Source: Eumeta japonica (Eukaryota; Arthropoda; Insecta; Lepidoptera; Psychidae). From it: DNA of 64,000 nucleotides. Within the stretch, counting starts at the first letter, position 1. Each line of letters starts with the position of its first letter. Location of the stretch: positions 16,146 to 80,145 of the forward strand of contig BGZK01002086.1 of assembly GCA_005406025.1 (NCBI GenBank), written 5' to 3'. Of the stretch, positions 12,031 to 23,955 are shown piece by piece. A program made the position numbers and the translations under genes. The notes below the pieces were generated by a model, which was not told where the DNA came from, searched no databases, and worked only from the letters and a program-made list of their open reading frames with translations.

Positions 12031-12980
12031 AAGTAAAGCCCGACGCCAACTGACTGCGTTACCGACAACTGAACTAGCATATACCTGTTGTACCCTTGAG
12101 AAGATCACGACGCGCGTCAAGCGCGACGCTACAACAAATCAATGGTCAATAAAGCATCACTGCGTAAGCATTCACATGGCGACTCTGAAAATCACATAAT
12201 AACATTAATCAGTTCAACTACCCCCCCTTTTATAAAGTCGTTGACAAAATGTGTTAAAATTTTGATTCAATAATTATTATATTTAGTTTAGATAAAAGAA
12301 AATACACAAAATCACCCAAAAATCTTAGTAACGTTTTCCCAGAATGACATCCCGATGTACAGATATAAAAGTACTTATAAAATGATATATATCGCTATGT
12401 ATTTTGTAATTTTGAAGACTGAACAGTTTTCGTAGAAACTCACTTCTCAACTAGACTATTTCTTGAAAAAGGGTTGAACGGTCCTCAAAGTTAAGTCACG
12501 AAGCGTAATTGGAAGGTTCCTGAATAGTATTTCTAGTTCTGCGATCGACCAAATACAAATATTGGATTTTATAACATCATCACTTTTACCTAATTTAAAT
12601 TTGGGACTATGAACGTAATTAACATTATTCGATGTCATTATCTTTTGGATTATTTTATTTCCGCGATATAAAGCCCCTTGGAACAACTCCGATCTACGAC
12701 TACTTAACCGTCAACAGTCAATTCATCTATTATTATTATTACGTAATAGCACTTAATTGAAAGTGGAACCATAAATACCCTAAAAAATGTTACACTTTTA
12801 GTTTTCTTCGGACTTTAGGAATCGATCGACAACTGTACTATAAAACTTTAGGGCACTGTCGGTCTACTTTATAATAATTGTCATGAGGGTAGAAAGCTTT
12901 TATAAGAAAATTTGTATTATTATTTACGACTGTAGACGACAATACTTGCTACGAACAAGGATAAAAACAAACAAACTTAC
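12031..12980. other. AT-rich stretch, no gene seen
   Basis: No recognisable gene. A 76-codon minus-strand open frame at 12456-12686 has no familiar content. If the exon at 12981-13104 is real, this stretch would be part of its downstream intron. Confidence 0.45.
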
Positions 12981-13104
12981 GATGCAGTATCTGGCGGCAC
13001 CGACGATGGAATCCAATATCCTGGAAATGTTGTCGAAGGCGCGGCTGGCCAGGGCCGGGCTCGCTTGAGGGTCGCTCGACCGCTGCTTCGAGATGTCGTT
13101 TAAC
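12981..13104 (-). CDS. Candidate host-gene exon, unknown product
   Basis: On the minus strand, 41 codons beginning LNDISKQRSSDP and ending ILDSIVGAARYCI are followed at once by gtaagt (12980-12975), a strong splice donor in phase 0. A pyrimidine-rich tract ending 'ttttacttgaaag' could be the acceptor at 13105. Alternatively, the frame stays open upstream to an ATG at 13256, so this may be a first coding exon. The peptide reads like normal soluble or helical protein and has balanced composition, unlike the arginine-rich noise of nearby GC islands. I do not recognise the family. No next exon was identified to the left. The evidence is the codon flavour plus one good donor, so this stays a candidate. 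Confidence 0.35.
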
Positions 13105-13420
13105 CTTTCAAGTAAAACAAAGCGAAACAAACGAAACGGAAAGGAAGTGCACGTTCGGGCGCCGTGTTGGCGGCGGTCGCTCACTTGACGGTATCGTCCC
13201 GGCGCACACGCACGGTGCGGTCGCGTAGCGGCATGTCCGAGCGCGAGCCGGGTCACTCCGACGCACGGGCTCCGCCACGCACGCTTTACGGCTGCTTCAA
13301 AAAGTGTGTCGACACTAGTCTGTAGTTGAGCATTGGCGGGAGGCGGCGCGCGCCGGCTACTGCTGCCCGCGCGCTACGCTGCTCCTCATCGGCCTACGCG
13401 GCGCCGACGACGTGGCACGT
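13105..13420. other. GC-rich, CpG-dense island
   Basis: CpG-dense DNA immediately upstream (for the minus strand) of the candidate exon at 12981-13104. Such a position would suit a promoter and 5' untranslated region. I saw no TATA box. Open frames on the plus strand here are composition artefacts. Confidence 0.4.
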
Positions 13421-13856
13421 CACACGCATTCCGCTCAAATACCTTCCAGCATATCGTCTGTTGATTCGTTTTTCAGACAACTTGTCCTTGCACCTTCAAC
13501 GTTCAAACAGTCAAATATTCACCTGAAATAAAAAAAAAGTAGTAAATGGGTACAAAATTATTCTTCAACGTAACAAAGTCTTAAATTCCGCAGGCATGTT
13601 CAAAAAGTTGGTGATAAACAAAGCAACGGCTAGTAATATATATATATACTAGCTGTACCCGCGACTTCGTTCGCGTGGAATATAGTGGCTTCGGGTAGTA
13701 TTTTAATTACTTAGGCTAATTATTATTATTTTATTGATATATGACACTATTTGATTGTTTCATTGCAAAGAGTTTACTATCAAAAGTATTATATGATCTT
13801 ATTATTTAAGTACATTTTCATAAATTATATTTTTTATTTTCCCATCTTTTACCCTA

Positions 13857-14200
13857 ACAAAAAGATTTTGCGGATTTGATACACGTGAACATGCGACATA
13901 CAGTTGCCCATGGGAAAAGCATTTTTTTTTCTAAATGAACTCCAACTTTAAGTGTCTGTCCTTGAGCTTTATTAATTGTTATAGGAAATGCTGCTTTGAG
14001 GGGAAACTGCATTCTTTTAAATTGAAATGCCAAATCAGTCGGAATTATTGGAATATGGGGAATCAAAACATTTTCTCTTTTCATTCCAGTCATAATTGTT
14101 GCTTTTATAATGTTGTGCCCCAGATGTATTATTTGTAACCGTGTATCATAACAACCGTGGCGCGTCAAGATTTCTCATTAATAGAACTGGAACACAAACT
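13857..14200 (-). pseudogene. Helitron helicase, C-terminal remnant
   Basis: The minus strand encodes RLQIIHLGHNIIKATIMTG, then IPIIPTDLAFQFKRMQFPLK and ITINKAQGQTL. These are the last helicase motifs of Pif1-type Helitron helicases, and 18178-18858 carries the same block (ITVNKSQGQT type). The DNA after the QGQTL motif is out of frame: a C-terminal 'VHLEKKMLFPWATVCRMF' corresponds to the family's 'VGIDL...FSHGQLYVALSR' only after shifts. The stretch belongs to Helitron 1. Confidence 0.8.
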
Positions 14201-14428
14201 TTCATTCTCAACTTATGGGAGGGCACTCCTGATAACTCAAAATAAGAGTTGAGGAACTCTATAGGTTATGATGTGACTAATTCAGTATCCATAACATTGT
14301 CAACTGATAGGTATTCGACAACATCCCCCTCTACGTCTTGCTTAATAATCTCATTAGTCGGTGCCAAAATTGCCCTTTCGCAAAGCCATTCTCAATTGCC
14401 TATATTTATTGACAGATCAGGATAAACA

Positions 14429-14930
14429 CTATTTTTGACTTAAATCATGACTCAGTATAATCATATCGTTACTGTCAGATGGCATACAATGTTCTCCGAT
14501 TTTTAAAAGATCTGCTGCATATTGCCTTGCTTGAGAATCATTATGAAGTTGTACTTGCATATTTGTAGTGAAACAAAACTTTTTTACGTGTACCCATAAT
14601 ACAGATGCTTTTAAACAGGCATTTATTTCATCTGCCGGCGTACCCTTATTAATAACCGGAAGGGTCTGTCTAAAGTTACCAGCTAAAAGTACCACCATCC
14701 CTCCCATGATATGCCGGTTGCCTTTGATATCCTTGATTGTGCGATCTAGAGCTTCGATTGCTCTTTTGTGGGACATGGTACATTCATCCCAAACCAAAAG
14801 TTTACACTGCTGTAACATTCTTCCGCGTTCACTGCTTTTGCTAATGTTACATACTGGCATTTCCTCATGAGCTAGGTTTAATGGTAGTTTTAAAACTGAG
14901 TGCGCTGTTCTTCCCCCACTAAATTAAAAA
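14429..14930 (-). pseudogene. Helitron helicase, central remnant
   Basis: Minus-strand frame with LLVWDECTMSHKRAIEALDR (Walker B, DE box), then [19 protein letters not shown] (helicase motif III) and a following TNMQVQL. These are Pif1-like superfamily 1 motifs of Helitron proteins. Upstream of the open frame, at about 14870-14920, the sequence still resembles the GRTAHS.FKLPL block seen in Helitron 2. Walker A and the Rep nuclease are absent, so the copy is catalytically dead. A gap of shifted frame separates it from the C-terminal remnant at 13857-14200. Confidence 0.82.
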
Positions 14931-15708
14931 TATGTTTCAAGCTTCTAGATATAATAATGACGATACTTTCATAAAACATTCTCCTTCAATCCCTTACAAC
15001 AATCTTGCGGTACCTATTACTCGGTTTGTCATAGCGTAGTGTATTATGTAGGTATTATTTAAACACTGTGTAGAATATTCTATTATACACACAATAAATA
15101 TTTTCGGAAAGATTATGGTTACGAAAATTAAACTTATCGAGAACTGTCTGTGAATGAAGGAACTTCTCAAGCTTAATTATTTCACTCTTAACCCATTATT
15201 TATTTAACCCTGTTGAACTGACGAAACATGGAGGAGGTCATTTTTATGTTATTATACCCTTAAATCAAATTTAGTTTGAACATAAAATCGCGTTAGAGAT
15301 AATTTTTGAAGTAATGAAATGTAGGTACCGATTTAATTATCTTTTCGTTAAGTAGGTAAGAACTTATTTGCAGATCTGAATTCTTTCATACAAATTAACT
15401 CTTTACCCCCATACCCTTGTGTCATTTTAGAATGCCAAATTTGCTTTTATATCTTTACAGAGTGCCAGCTTCCTCCATACCAATTTTCGTAAAAATCTTT
15501 AATGCGGTGTAAGTTCTTCCATACAAACTTTGACCCCATTAACTCTTTGGTGGTGAATTTTGAAAAAAAAGTAGCCTATGTCCTTCCTCAGGTTTCAGAC
15601 TGTCTGTGTACTAAATTTCATTTCAATTAGTTCAGTAGTTTAGGCGTGAAAGAGCGACAGACAGACAGACAGACAGAGTTACTTTCGCATTTATAATATT
15701 AGTAAGGA

Positions 15709-16538
15709 TATATATATATGTATGTATATATGCATTCGCAAATATGATGTATCTATAAGAGGTGAGAGAACTCAACAAATGAGAGGTTTTACCAATTGAA
15801 TAGTTTGTTATAAAATGACGTTAAACACGATAGAGAACATTGAAAAGAGTGGAAATACAGGAAATAAATTGAATGGGGCCTTACTCGCTGTTACAAATAA
15901 TAAAATATGTAGTTCTAGTCTATATGTTTGTGTACAGTAAGAAAAGATGTGTATGGAAAACAAAACATGAAAGTATTAATGTAGTTGAGATTCGATCCCT
16001 ACGTGATATATATGAAGTGTTTTTGAAAGATAGCTGCAGAAATAGTGGTCATGTGGTGTAGTTTGAAAGAAGTTGTAAATGCTAGAGTAAAAAAATTAAT
16101 ACGGTGGTTTGGCCTTCTAAAAAGGATGAATAAAAATCAATTGGTAAAAGAAATCTATAGAGCAAATGTGTGTACTGGAAGGATTACCCCATAAAAGTTT
16201 TTGCTGGCCAAATCGATATACTCCCAATTTAGTATTGAATATACATAATATAGAAGAGTCAAATTTAAAGCACCCTAAACCGAAGAGTATCTATGCATTT
16301 GTTAATGGATACCAGTAAACCAAAAGTTCGTATTATGTGAAAATCTGTCGTCCTTCCCCATCATTCAGAAAAATAAGTGTGAGTTCATATTATTATTATA
16401 TTGTATACAATTAATACAAATATTTAAAAAATATCTTTTTACATTTTCAATACGCAGTTACAAAAATTCTTTTGTTTTTTTTTTAATTACTATATTAAAA
16501 ATTGGCCTTGGCTCTTAGTTCGAATGTAGTGAAGGCCT
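15709..16538. other. AT-rich stretch, no gene seen
   Basis: Starts with the rest of the tatata tract that Helitron 1 split. No gene or transposon border recognised. Confidence 0.55.
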
Positions 16539-17620
16539 TTGATAGAGTTTAGCACACAGCGCTTCTCTTATAACTTCCTTCTTACGAGCTTCTCGAAAGA
16601 TTTTGTGGGTGGACTAGCAGTTTTGATTGAAAATCTGAAAATTGATAACGTTATTGGTTATGCGGATGACAATATTATGGACGTACTATGCTCCGGCCAC
16701 ATTAACATTTGTCGGGGCCGTAACAAGAAGTGTCGAAACCAACTTATGTCTGAAATCGAGACAGCTTTAGAGCAAATGTTGGAATGGGGTAAACTTAACC
16801 TCGTTAAATTTAACTCCCAAAAGACACGACTTTGCGCGTCTACCGTTTTAAAATCCCCCTACACCCTTTCTCCTCTCTCGGAAGCACTCTCCTTAGTGTC
16901 ACCATTAAGAAAAATGCTTTCGAAGTAAAGAGGATCCCGATATTTAGTATGAACCGAAGATTGAAAACCTTGGTGAATATATCGAACAGCTTCAGTTTCG
17001 CGATTATCTAGAGAGAAAATTAAAACTGGTTTCTAAAAAGCTTGGGTGCGCAATAGAACACAATAGTAGTTGAAGTTGATCGTCGCCTCCTGCTTTATAA
17101 CGCACAGGTTCAACCCCATCTAGAGTATTGTTAGCACCTCTGGGCTAGGACATCTTAATATCAGCCTTTAGATTGTATCCAACGTCGAACATCTCGAATT
17201 GTCGGCAACCCCCCAGTATCTGGCCAACTCAACTCGTCGGTCTTGCGAAGAGACATAGCATCTCTGTGCCCACTCTACCGCGTATACAGTGGAAGTGCTC
17301 TGAAGAGCCATTCAATTTCATTTTTTCGTGGTTCCCGTCATCGCTCTGCTCGCTACCAACAACATTTTGATGGCTGGCGTTCTACTACCTACGTTTCATA
17401 CGTAATTTTCTGCCACGTACCGAGAGGCTTTGAAATAATCTAAAATCAGCGTTATTCCCAACAAAATTTGACAAAGAGGTCCTCATTAGAGAAGAGCCAA
17501 GTAAAGGCCGGCAACGCATTTATTACATCTCTAAGGTTGCGCGTGTCCACGGGCGACGTAGACCATCTACTTTCAATAACGTGCTCGTTTGTACGTTATA
17601 AATCCTATAATAAAGGCTTT
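16539..17620 (+). pseudogene. Non-LTR retrotransposon reverse transcriptase, 3' half
   Basis: Plus-strand frames read VIGYADDNIMDVLCSGH, which contains the YADD catalytic box, then CRNQLMSEIETALEQMLEWG, then KLNLVKFNSQKTRLCA. After frame shifts come a block like LVSKKLGCAIEH (about 17020-17060), LRRDIASLCPLYRVYSGS (about 17240-17300) and FDGWRSTTY (about 17370-17395). The order matches the second half of the RT and the C-terminal tail of jockey/CR1-like LINEs of moths. The endonuclease and first half of the RT are missing, as expected for a 5'-truncated insertion. Several frame shifts show it is dead. The clade is inferred from memory of motif style. Confidence 0.78.
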
Positions 17621-17982
17621 ATAGTGGGTATTAATATTTAAAATGGATATTAACTTCAATGTATTGAATGACGTAACAGACGCAATATTTTCAAAATTTG
17701 GGGTACAATCAAAAAATCCTAGGGCTTTTATTAAGCCAGGTTAAGCCAAGTTAAGCGTTTTGAATATTATCATTTCTGTAAAGGGTGGAGACGTTTTATT
17801 CACTAAATTTCATATACAATTTATCAAGCGTATATTACGCCTCTCAGCAGAGCGCATTGAGTCCTCTACTCTCAATTTGCTGTGTGACGATTTTTGCAAT
17901 ATAAAATCGTTTTATATCCCAAGTTACACTAAATCAATAAAAGCGAAATTTTGAAAATAGACATATCTACTCGTATCTATAA
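17621..17982. other. AT-rich stretch, no gene seen
   Basis: Contains a local near-repeat, 'ttaagccaggttaagccaag', at about 17735. Otherwise nothing recognisable before the Helitron 2 border. Confidence 0.5.
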
Positions 17983-18177
17983 CTAGCTTTTGCCCGCGAC
18001 TTCGTCCGCGTGGAATAGTGACTTCCGGCAGATTTTGGTTTTCCACATAGTTCCCGTTCTTGCGGGATTTTCGGAATGGTCGAGTTTCCGCAGAATTTTT
18101 AGGATAAAACCTATGTTTTTTTTTCGAGTTCCAAACTATTTATATCTGTACAATTTTTTAAGTAAATTAAATTATTA

Positions 18178-19507
18178 TAGAACTTCTGCATATACTACAT
18201 TTTTTGTTTTATTGTCTTGTGGCAGAAGAATATATTGATTTTCGCCACAACCTGATCTTGATAAGGCGACGTATAACTGGCCGTGCGAAAAACAGTCTTG
18301 GCGTAAATCGATCCCCACGTGTTTGAATGTCTGCCCCTGTGATTTATTTATTGTGACTGCGAAGGATAATTTAATCGGAAATTGTATTCTTTTAAAATTG
18401 AAAGGTAAGTCGTTGGGTATCATTGGGATGCGGGGTATGAGGACTGTTTGACCAACTGCTGGACCCGTCAAAACTATTGCAACGATGACGTTATTGCGCA
18501 GAAATTTTACTTGAAGTCGGGTCCCGTTGCATAAATTTGGTGGTTTGAGATTTCTTAGTAAAATGATTGGGGCACCTATTTTTAAATTAAGAGAATGTGG
18601 GGGAAGGCCGCTTGGGTTCAAGGAATTGAGGAACTCCTGTGGGTAATTAACTACATCTTCTTGATCCATCACGGTATCAATGGATGTGTAGGTTACAATA
18701 TCTCCTGGGAGTTTACTTAAAATTATATCATTTATTTCGTCAACGTTACTATTTCTTGCCGCCAATATTGCTCTTTGACACATCCATTGGTGGTCCTTGT
18801 TTTCTATTTGGCTGATGTCAGGGTATACCTTAGTTATTAATTCCTCGATGTTACCCACTTTTACTCCTAAATCGCAATCAATTTCAATTTTATTATTAGA
18901 ATGAGGTATTTTCCCGTCTCCTACAGAAAGTAATTTTGACGGGAAAGTTATACCTCCCCAAATGTGCTCTCATATTTGTAGATAATTTTAAAATATTTAC
19001 AAATTTCCATAATGGAGAACTTTTAAGGCAAGCCTTCACAATGTCTGCTCTGGTTCCCCTTACTATTACCGGTAAGGTTTGGCGAAAGTCCCCAGCAAAC
19101 ATAACCGTAATCCCACCCATGATTTTATCACAGTTTCTAATATCTCGGAGTTCTGTCTAGAGCTTCTACGTGAGCTCTATGTATCATGGTACATTCGTCC
19201 CAGATTATTAGACTGACGTCTTGTAAAACTTTTCCCAAAGGTCCATTTTGCGTATAGAGCACACGCTATCTTTCTCTAAAGACACAGTTAGGGGCAGTTT
19301 AAAAGTGGAATGAGCTGTGCGTCCACCTGCTAATAAAGTTGCAGCAATACCTGACGACGCTACTGCTAAGGCTAGCTTTCCTAGAGACCTTACTTTTGCC
19401 AATATAAGATTAGTAATAAACGTCTTGCCGGTCCCACCGGGCATCCAAAAGAAAATTTTTCCTTCATTAAAACTAACACTTTTCATGACACAATTATACG
19501 TTGTCAC
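18178..19507 (-). pseudogene. Helitron 2 helicase domain
   Basis: On the minus strand, right to left: FFWMPGGTGKTFITNLILA (Walker A, about 19420-19460) with SSGIAATLLAGGRTAHSTF; then, shifted, the DE-box block with ALDR near 19150-19190; then [18 protein letters not shown] (about 19060-19115) and LSTNMRAHL. Last comes a 227-codon open frame (18178-18858) with GAPIILLRNLKPPNLCNGTR, AVTINKSQGQTF and HGQLYVALSRSG. These are the ordered motifs of Helitron Pif1-type 5'-3' DNA helicases, which unwind donor DNA during rolling-circle transposition. At least three frame breaks interrupt it (near 19250, 19120-19160 and 18890). Confidence 0.9.
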
Positions 19508-19799
19508 CTGGTCATTTACTAATCTTGGTTCATTTTCTGTGATATATTCATTTAAATCATTTAAATTATATGGTTTTCAAACTACTTCTAACGGGTCCAG
19601 AAGCGAATTATTTCTTTTGCTGCAGGAAGCCCAAAGTCGGTTAGGGATTTATCTGAAATCTCATGAATTTTATCTTCAATTATGATTAGTCCATCATTGT
19701 ATATATCATCATTATATGCTAATGTCATATCCTGATTCTCATTACGCATTCTGTTTAATATATCTTCACATAGAGCATCACGAAATTTATTCCATAACT

Positions 19800-22183
19800 C
19801 TAAGGGTCAGATGGTTGGCAAAATATAAGGATAGTGGTAAATAATTCTCTTAATTTTGTAGCTGGCTCGGATATAATTGCATCGGACATGGTATTTTGCC
19901 AATGTTCATCTCCTCCAGTAAACCTAATTCCTTGCAAGCGCCTTGGTACGTTTGGAAAATAACACCATTCACGGTTCGTAGATGTTGAAATGACATTGGA
20001 CCGCGAACATATTGCAGTAACATTCTTAAATAAAACATTCAGTTTGAGTTGGATGAATGTTATAAACACGGCCTAAAGTTGTGTCTTTTTTTACACCGGG
20101 ATATCCCTCAACATCTTGCCCGCGTCTTCTTCTAGAAAATGAATTTCTTTGCCAAACGTAATACTGGGGAGCTTCGTGATATAAAAGGGTTTTTGCAAAA
20201 TCGTCGCTTTTGCAGAGATCAAAGAACGCTGTAAGTGTCGTTGATGAAGGATTGTTCACACGATCTTGGAGATTTTCATTATTATAAAATATACTCTTTG
20301 TCCATTTTCCAAATGAACGGCTAAATGAACTACTGCCGGAAAACGTTCATGAATCGAAAATTGAAAAATTCTCCAAAACGCCTCCGAGGAACTTATATAG
20401 CGACCATTTAGATATTTTTCTACTTCGTCGTTATTACTTTGTAACGAAAATGTGGCTTGATCAGAACCTTTATGAATATACTTACAGATGTATTTAATAG
20501 CTTTGACCGATTGACAAAACTCTACGTTAATGTGTGCATTGAAAATGCGTGACAGCAGTGGATTATAGGGAACCACCCAACGATTATCCACGCTCATTTC
20601 TGTACCTTTTACACGAATTATAGCTGTGAATCCACCATTATCTGGAGACCTGCGTCTGTAGGTTGGATAACCGTCATCCCCGGTTTGTGTTTCCGAAATA
20701 AAATGCCTCGGGTACTTTTTAGAACAAACGTTTTCTTTCATACATGGTGATGCAGGATTATGAAATCCGCAAGGACCATGTATCATATTTATGACAATAT
20801 TATGAAGAATCGGATCTTGTTGTATGTCAGGTATTTCAGCCGATATTATTGCATCTATAGAATCTGGTTGAACTTTGTTAGCCAGCCACAATAAAATATG
20901 GGCGTGAGGTAAACCTCTTTTGCCATTCTACACTGTAAACAAAGGCTTTCGATGGGCCAAAATATGTTTCTTCGTTAATAGGTCTATCATTTTTTGAGTT
21001 TTAAATGAAATACCCTAGAAATTAAATCGTGTCTATCATAAGAATGTTGATTGGGCAATAACTCACTTTTATTTCTGGCCATTCGGGGTTACATGTAAAT
21101 GTAATGAAGAGGTCAGGTCTTCCAAATTTCCTGACATATGTCATGGCATCTTGACTTTTTCATTCATGAATCTGGGGATCCTGTAAATGACGACGGCAAT
21201 ATAACGTGCTGGCCAATATTAGAAGCGTTTAAATGTCCATCATTTACGACGGCATCTCTTAAATGAATGTAATCTTCTGCTCTCAATTTTTTGATTTCTT
21301 TGATGAAGTTCAGCCTCTCAGAAATCATTTTGCCGCCATATCAACACAATATTGGTTGAATAATCCTTTAAAATAATGTATACTGTTAAAGTCATTTATT
21401 CTCACCATGAATCTAAATGCATAAAACTGCATACATGAAACAGTTTTAGATGTAGCCGTAGTATTCTGCTGTGGAATATTAATACAGTATCCGTCGTTTC
21501 CAAAGGAAACAGTAAGGGATATTGAAGCGGGTCATAAGATCTATGAATTTCAGAAACTCGTTGAAGTCGACCATCTCTCGCAGTCAATACAATATCACGG
21601 GGACCTTTGTCTTCATCTATCATAAGAACAGCTACTTCATCTACTACCGGCGCATTATACCGACCTCTATGCTCATTAGGAGGTTTTACATCAGCATGAA
21701 TGATAAGTTTTAAATCATTCGGTGGTCTATTTTCTAGATTGTACTTAAAACTTTGAATATACGTATTATGATCATGAAGATATGTTTGGAGAACGTCGAT
21801 AAGATCGATTTGCAAGCTTGGGTTTAAATTTGAGCGCAAGGATACCTGATCTGCATGGGAAACAAAATATATTTGTAGGAATTCGGGTTGTGCCCTACAG
21901 CTGGAAGTAAGTCACCGATTAAATGATAAACTTGCCCTTGGACTTTAAAAGTGGGCATAAAGTTTCCCTCACGAATTTCTTTGGCACCAAATGAAGTCAT
22001 CTGAAATAATGTATTATATTGTCTTGAGTGATTTAAGAAATGCTTAGATGATGGATGTGAGCCTGATATCAGTTCCTTTAAAACGGATGTTGGTTCCGGA
22101 ATTATAGGTATATTTACTTTGCCACCACTACAACACAATCCAGGAGTTTCAGCTGCCCATTTTTTGCTTGGCATAAGTTGCAT
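19800..22183 (-). pseudogene. Helitron 2 Rep nuclease and Helitron-like N region
   Basis: Minus strand, right to left. At 22183-21824 lies CCSGGKVNIPIIPEPT and YNTLFQMTSFGAKE; at 21839-21402 lies HADVKPPNEHRGRYNAPVV and EIHRSYDPLQYPLLFP, typical of the Helitron N-terminal domain. Near 20885-20920 is GLPHAHILLWL, the HUH two-histidine metal site. Near 20475-20505 is YICKYIHKG, the YxxKY catalytic tyrosine block of the Rep nuclease. The frame 20256-20891 (211 codons) links these two. A further piece with RRLQGIRFTGG and the family's preceding text runs to 19800. The nuclease nicks and joins DNA at the CTAG end. Multiple frame shifts (for example at 20030-20070, 20890-20930 and 21400) make this a pseudogene, although all key residues of the HUH and tyrosine motifs are present. 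Confidence 0.88.
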
Positions 22184-22214
22184 ATTTTATCCATTCTGCC
22201 AATATCAATATCAT

Positions 22215-22502
22215 TTAGCTCAGAATAGTCAACGGTACAATCATAAGCAAAGCAGCATTTAATAAATTATGTTGTCTGCGAGTTCTATTCCTAGTTGATC
22301 GGGCATTTTGCTGTGTTAATCGTTGGGATCGTTCAGCGCTTGATTCCCGATCACGGTTAGCCAAAGTTCGGGAATTCTGTGAGGCCAAACGTTGAGAACG
22401 TTCAGCACTGGATTCCCGATCGCGGTTAGCCAAAGTTCGGGCATTCTGTGAGGCCAAACGTTGAGAACGATCAGCACTCGATTCCCGTTGCCGGTTCGCC
22501 AA
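22215..22502 (-). pseudogene. Helitron 2 N-terminal Arg/Ser repeat segment
   Basis: The minus strand encodes three near-identical copies of a ~24-residue unit, RESSAERSQRLASQNARTL followed by ANRD. The DNA shows the same ~72-bp tandem repeat at about 22300-22510, and a further copy to about 22560 continues in another frame. The highly charged repeats precede the Helitron-like N domain. Similar RESSxxRSxRL repeats occur at the start of other animal Helitron proteins, by memory. Their role is unknown, but nucleic-acid or protein binding is possible. Confidence 0.75.
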
Positions 22503-23955
22503 AGTTCGGAAATTTTGTGACGCTAAACGCTGCGAACGTTCAACGCTTGATTCCCTGCACGGTTTTGTTCAGTAATTGCTCGTTGTGTAGCCAACCTGTG
22601 CATATTTTCATCCTCAGTTTCATTGCTGCGCAAAACTCGCAGCCGCTTTGCAGTAGCAGTCTGCCGAGAAAGCTGAGTTCTTTTCTCGGCATTATAGTGA
22701 TGAAGAAAGAACGTAGAAAATGAAAACTTAACTAAAGCGTAACTCGTAAAAAAGAAACGTAAGATTAATAATTAGGAACCTAATTGTTTTTATTTTTAAC
22801 GATTATGTCAAAAGAAAATCCGTAAAATGAAAATAAGTTAACAAACTTTATACTTAAACTTAACCCTAATCTAATGAGAATAAATAGGTAGACCACACCT
22901 ATTTACAGGTTTTACCTAAAGCGAAAAAAAAATAGAAACTAAATACGTTAAACTAAACCCTAATCTAATAAGAATAATTAAGTAGGCGATACCTATTTAG
23001 GTACCTACAGGTATTATGTACCACAAAAAAATATTAGAAACTGAATACTATTTTTAAAACAAACGATACTATACTTTTAAAAAACACATACTTATTAATT
23101 AATAATCTACATGAAAACAAAAAAGTGTTATTATTGTGTCACTAAATACTATCCTAAAACAAATAAAGTACCTACTATATAGAAAACAACCTCAAAATGA
23201 AACTGTGTTTAAAAAGTAATATTACGATGATAATTATATCGCATAAACAAATTAGCGCTGTATTCAACCGTTCAGTAGGGAGCCGACCGCGCGAGTGAGC
23301 CGCGCGGCATGGTATCTCGTAGAGCTGCACCCCCCTCCCGGCTTGCCCGCAAGCACCGCCTCTCTCCCGCCGCGCCGGCCAGCGCAGTGAGCGCAGAGAG
23401 CGAGTTGGTTTTGTTTCGGAGTTATTTATCATTGTAATCTTTAAAGTTTTTTGTTGAAATTAAGCTATGTCAAAGACAATTTTATTCACAATGAAGTACT
23501 CTTAACCAACAACATATTTATATTTATATTTGAATAAAGATTAATATTATTATGTTGATACAACTTAAACAAATTATTTCGACCAAATTTGGTACCATAA
23601 AAACGGTCATTGTGACTAAACCTTAAAAGATAGACATATGCCGTCGCGGACTTTTTTTTAGATCATGTATAGAGGAATAATTCTTTCATACATATTTTTT
23701 GTGTATCTTGAACCGTTTTCGCAGCGCGCAAAGCCTTCAAAATGAATAATTTTCCCCGTTTTTACACATTTACCGCTCTGTCTTTGCTCCTATTGGTCAT
23801 AGCGTAATGTTATTTAGCCTATAGCCTTCCTCGATAAATGGACTATCCAACAAAAAAAGAATTATTCAAATCGCACCAGTAGTTTCGGAGATTAGCGCGT
23901 TCAAACAAACAAACAAACAAACTCTTCAGCTTTATTATATTAGTATAATATAAAG
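22503..23955 (-). other. Helitron 2 5' region with GC-rich promoter-like block
   Basis: No protein is recognised here. A GC-rich block at about 23270-23410 sits roughly 0.8 kb upstream of the coding remnants, where the promoter of the element would be. The outer part (about 23600-23956) is a noncoding sequence seen at the 5' end of many moth Helitrons, including a run of 'aaac' repeats near 23903-23922. Confidence 0.6.

Larger units (their letters stand above)
13649..15708 (-). mobile_element. Helitron 1, internally deleted
   Basis: The left border is ctagctgtacccgcgacttc with an adjoining palindromic 'cgcgacttcgttcgcg' hairpin. This is the reverse complement of a classic Helitron 3' end (hairpin followed by CTAG). 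The right border ends 'ttataatattagtaagga', the reverse complement of a lepidopteran Helitron 5' end starting TCCTTACTAATATT. The element sits exactly between A (13648) and T (15709), the expected Helitron target, inside a tatata tract. At 2060 bp it keeps only helicase remnants on the minus strand and no Rep domain. It would therefore have depended on another element to move. A short (acag)n run lies just inside the 5' end. Confidence 0.9.
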
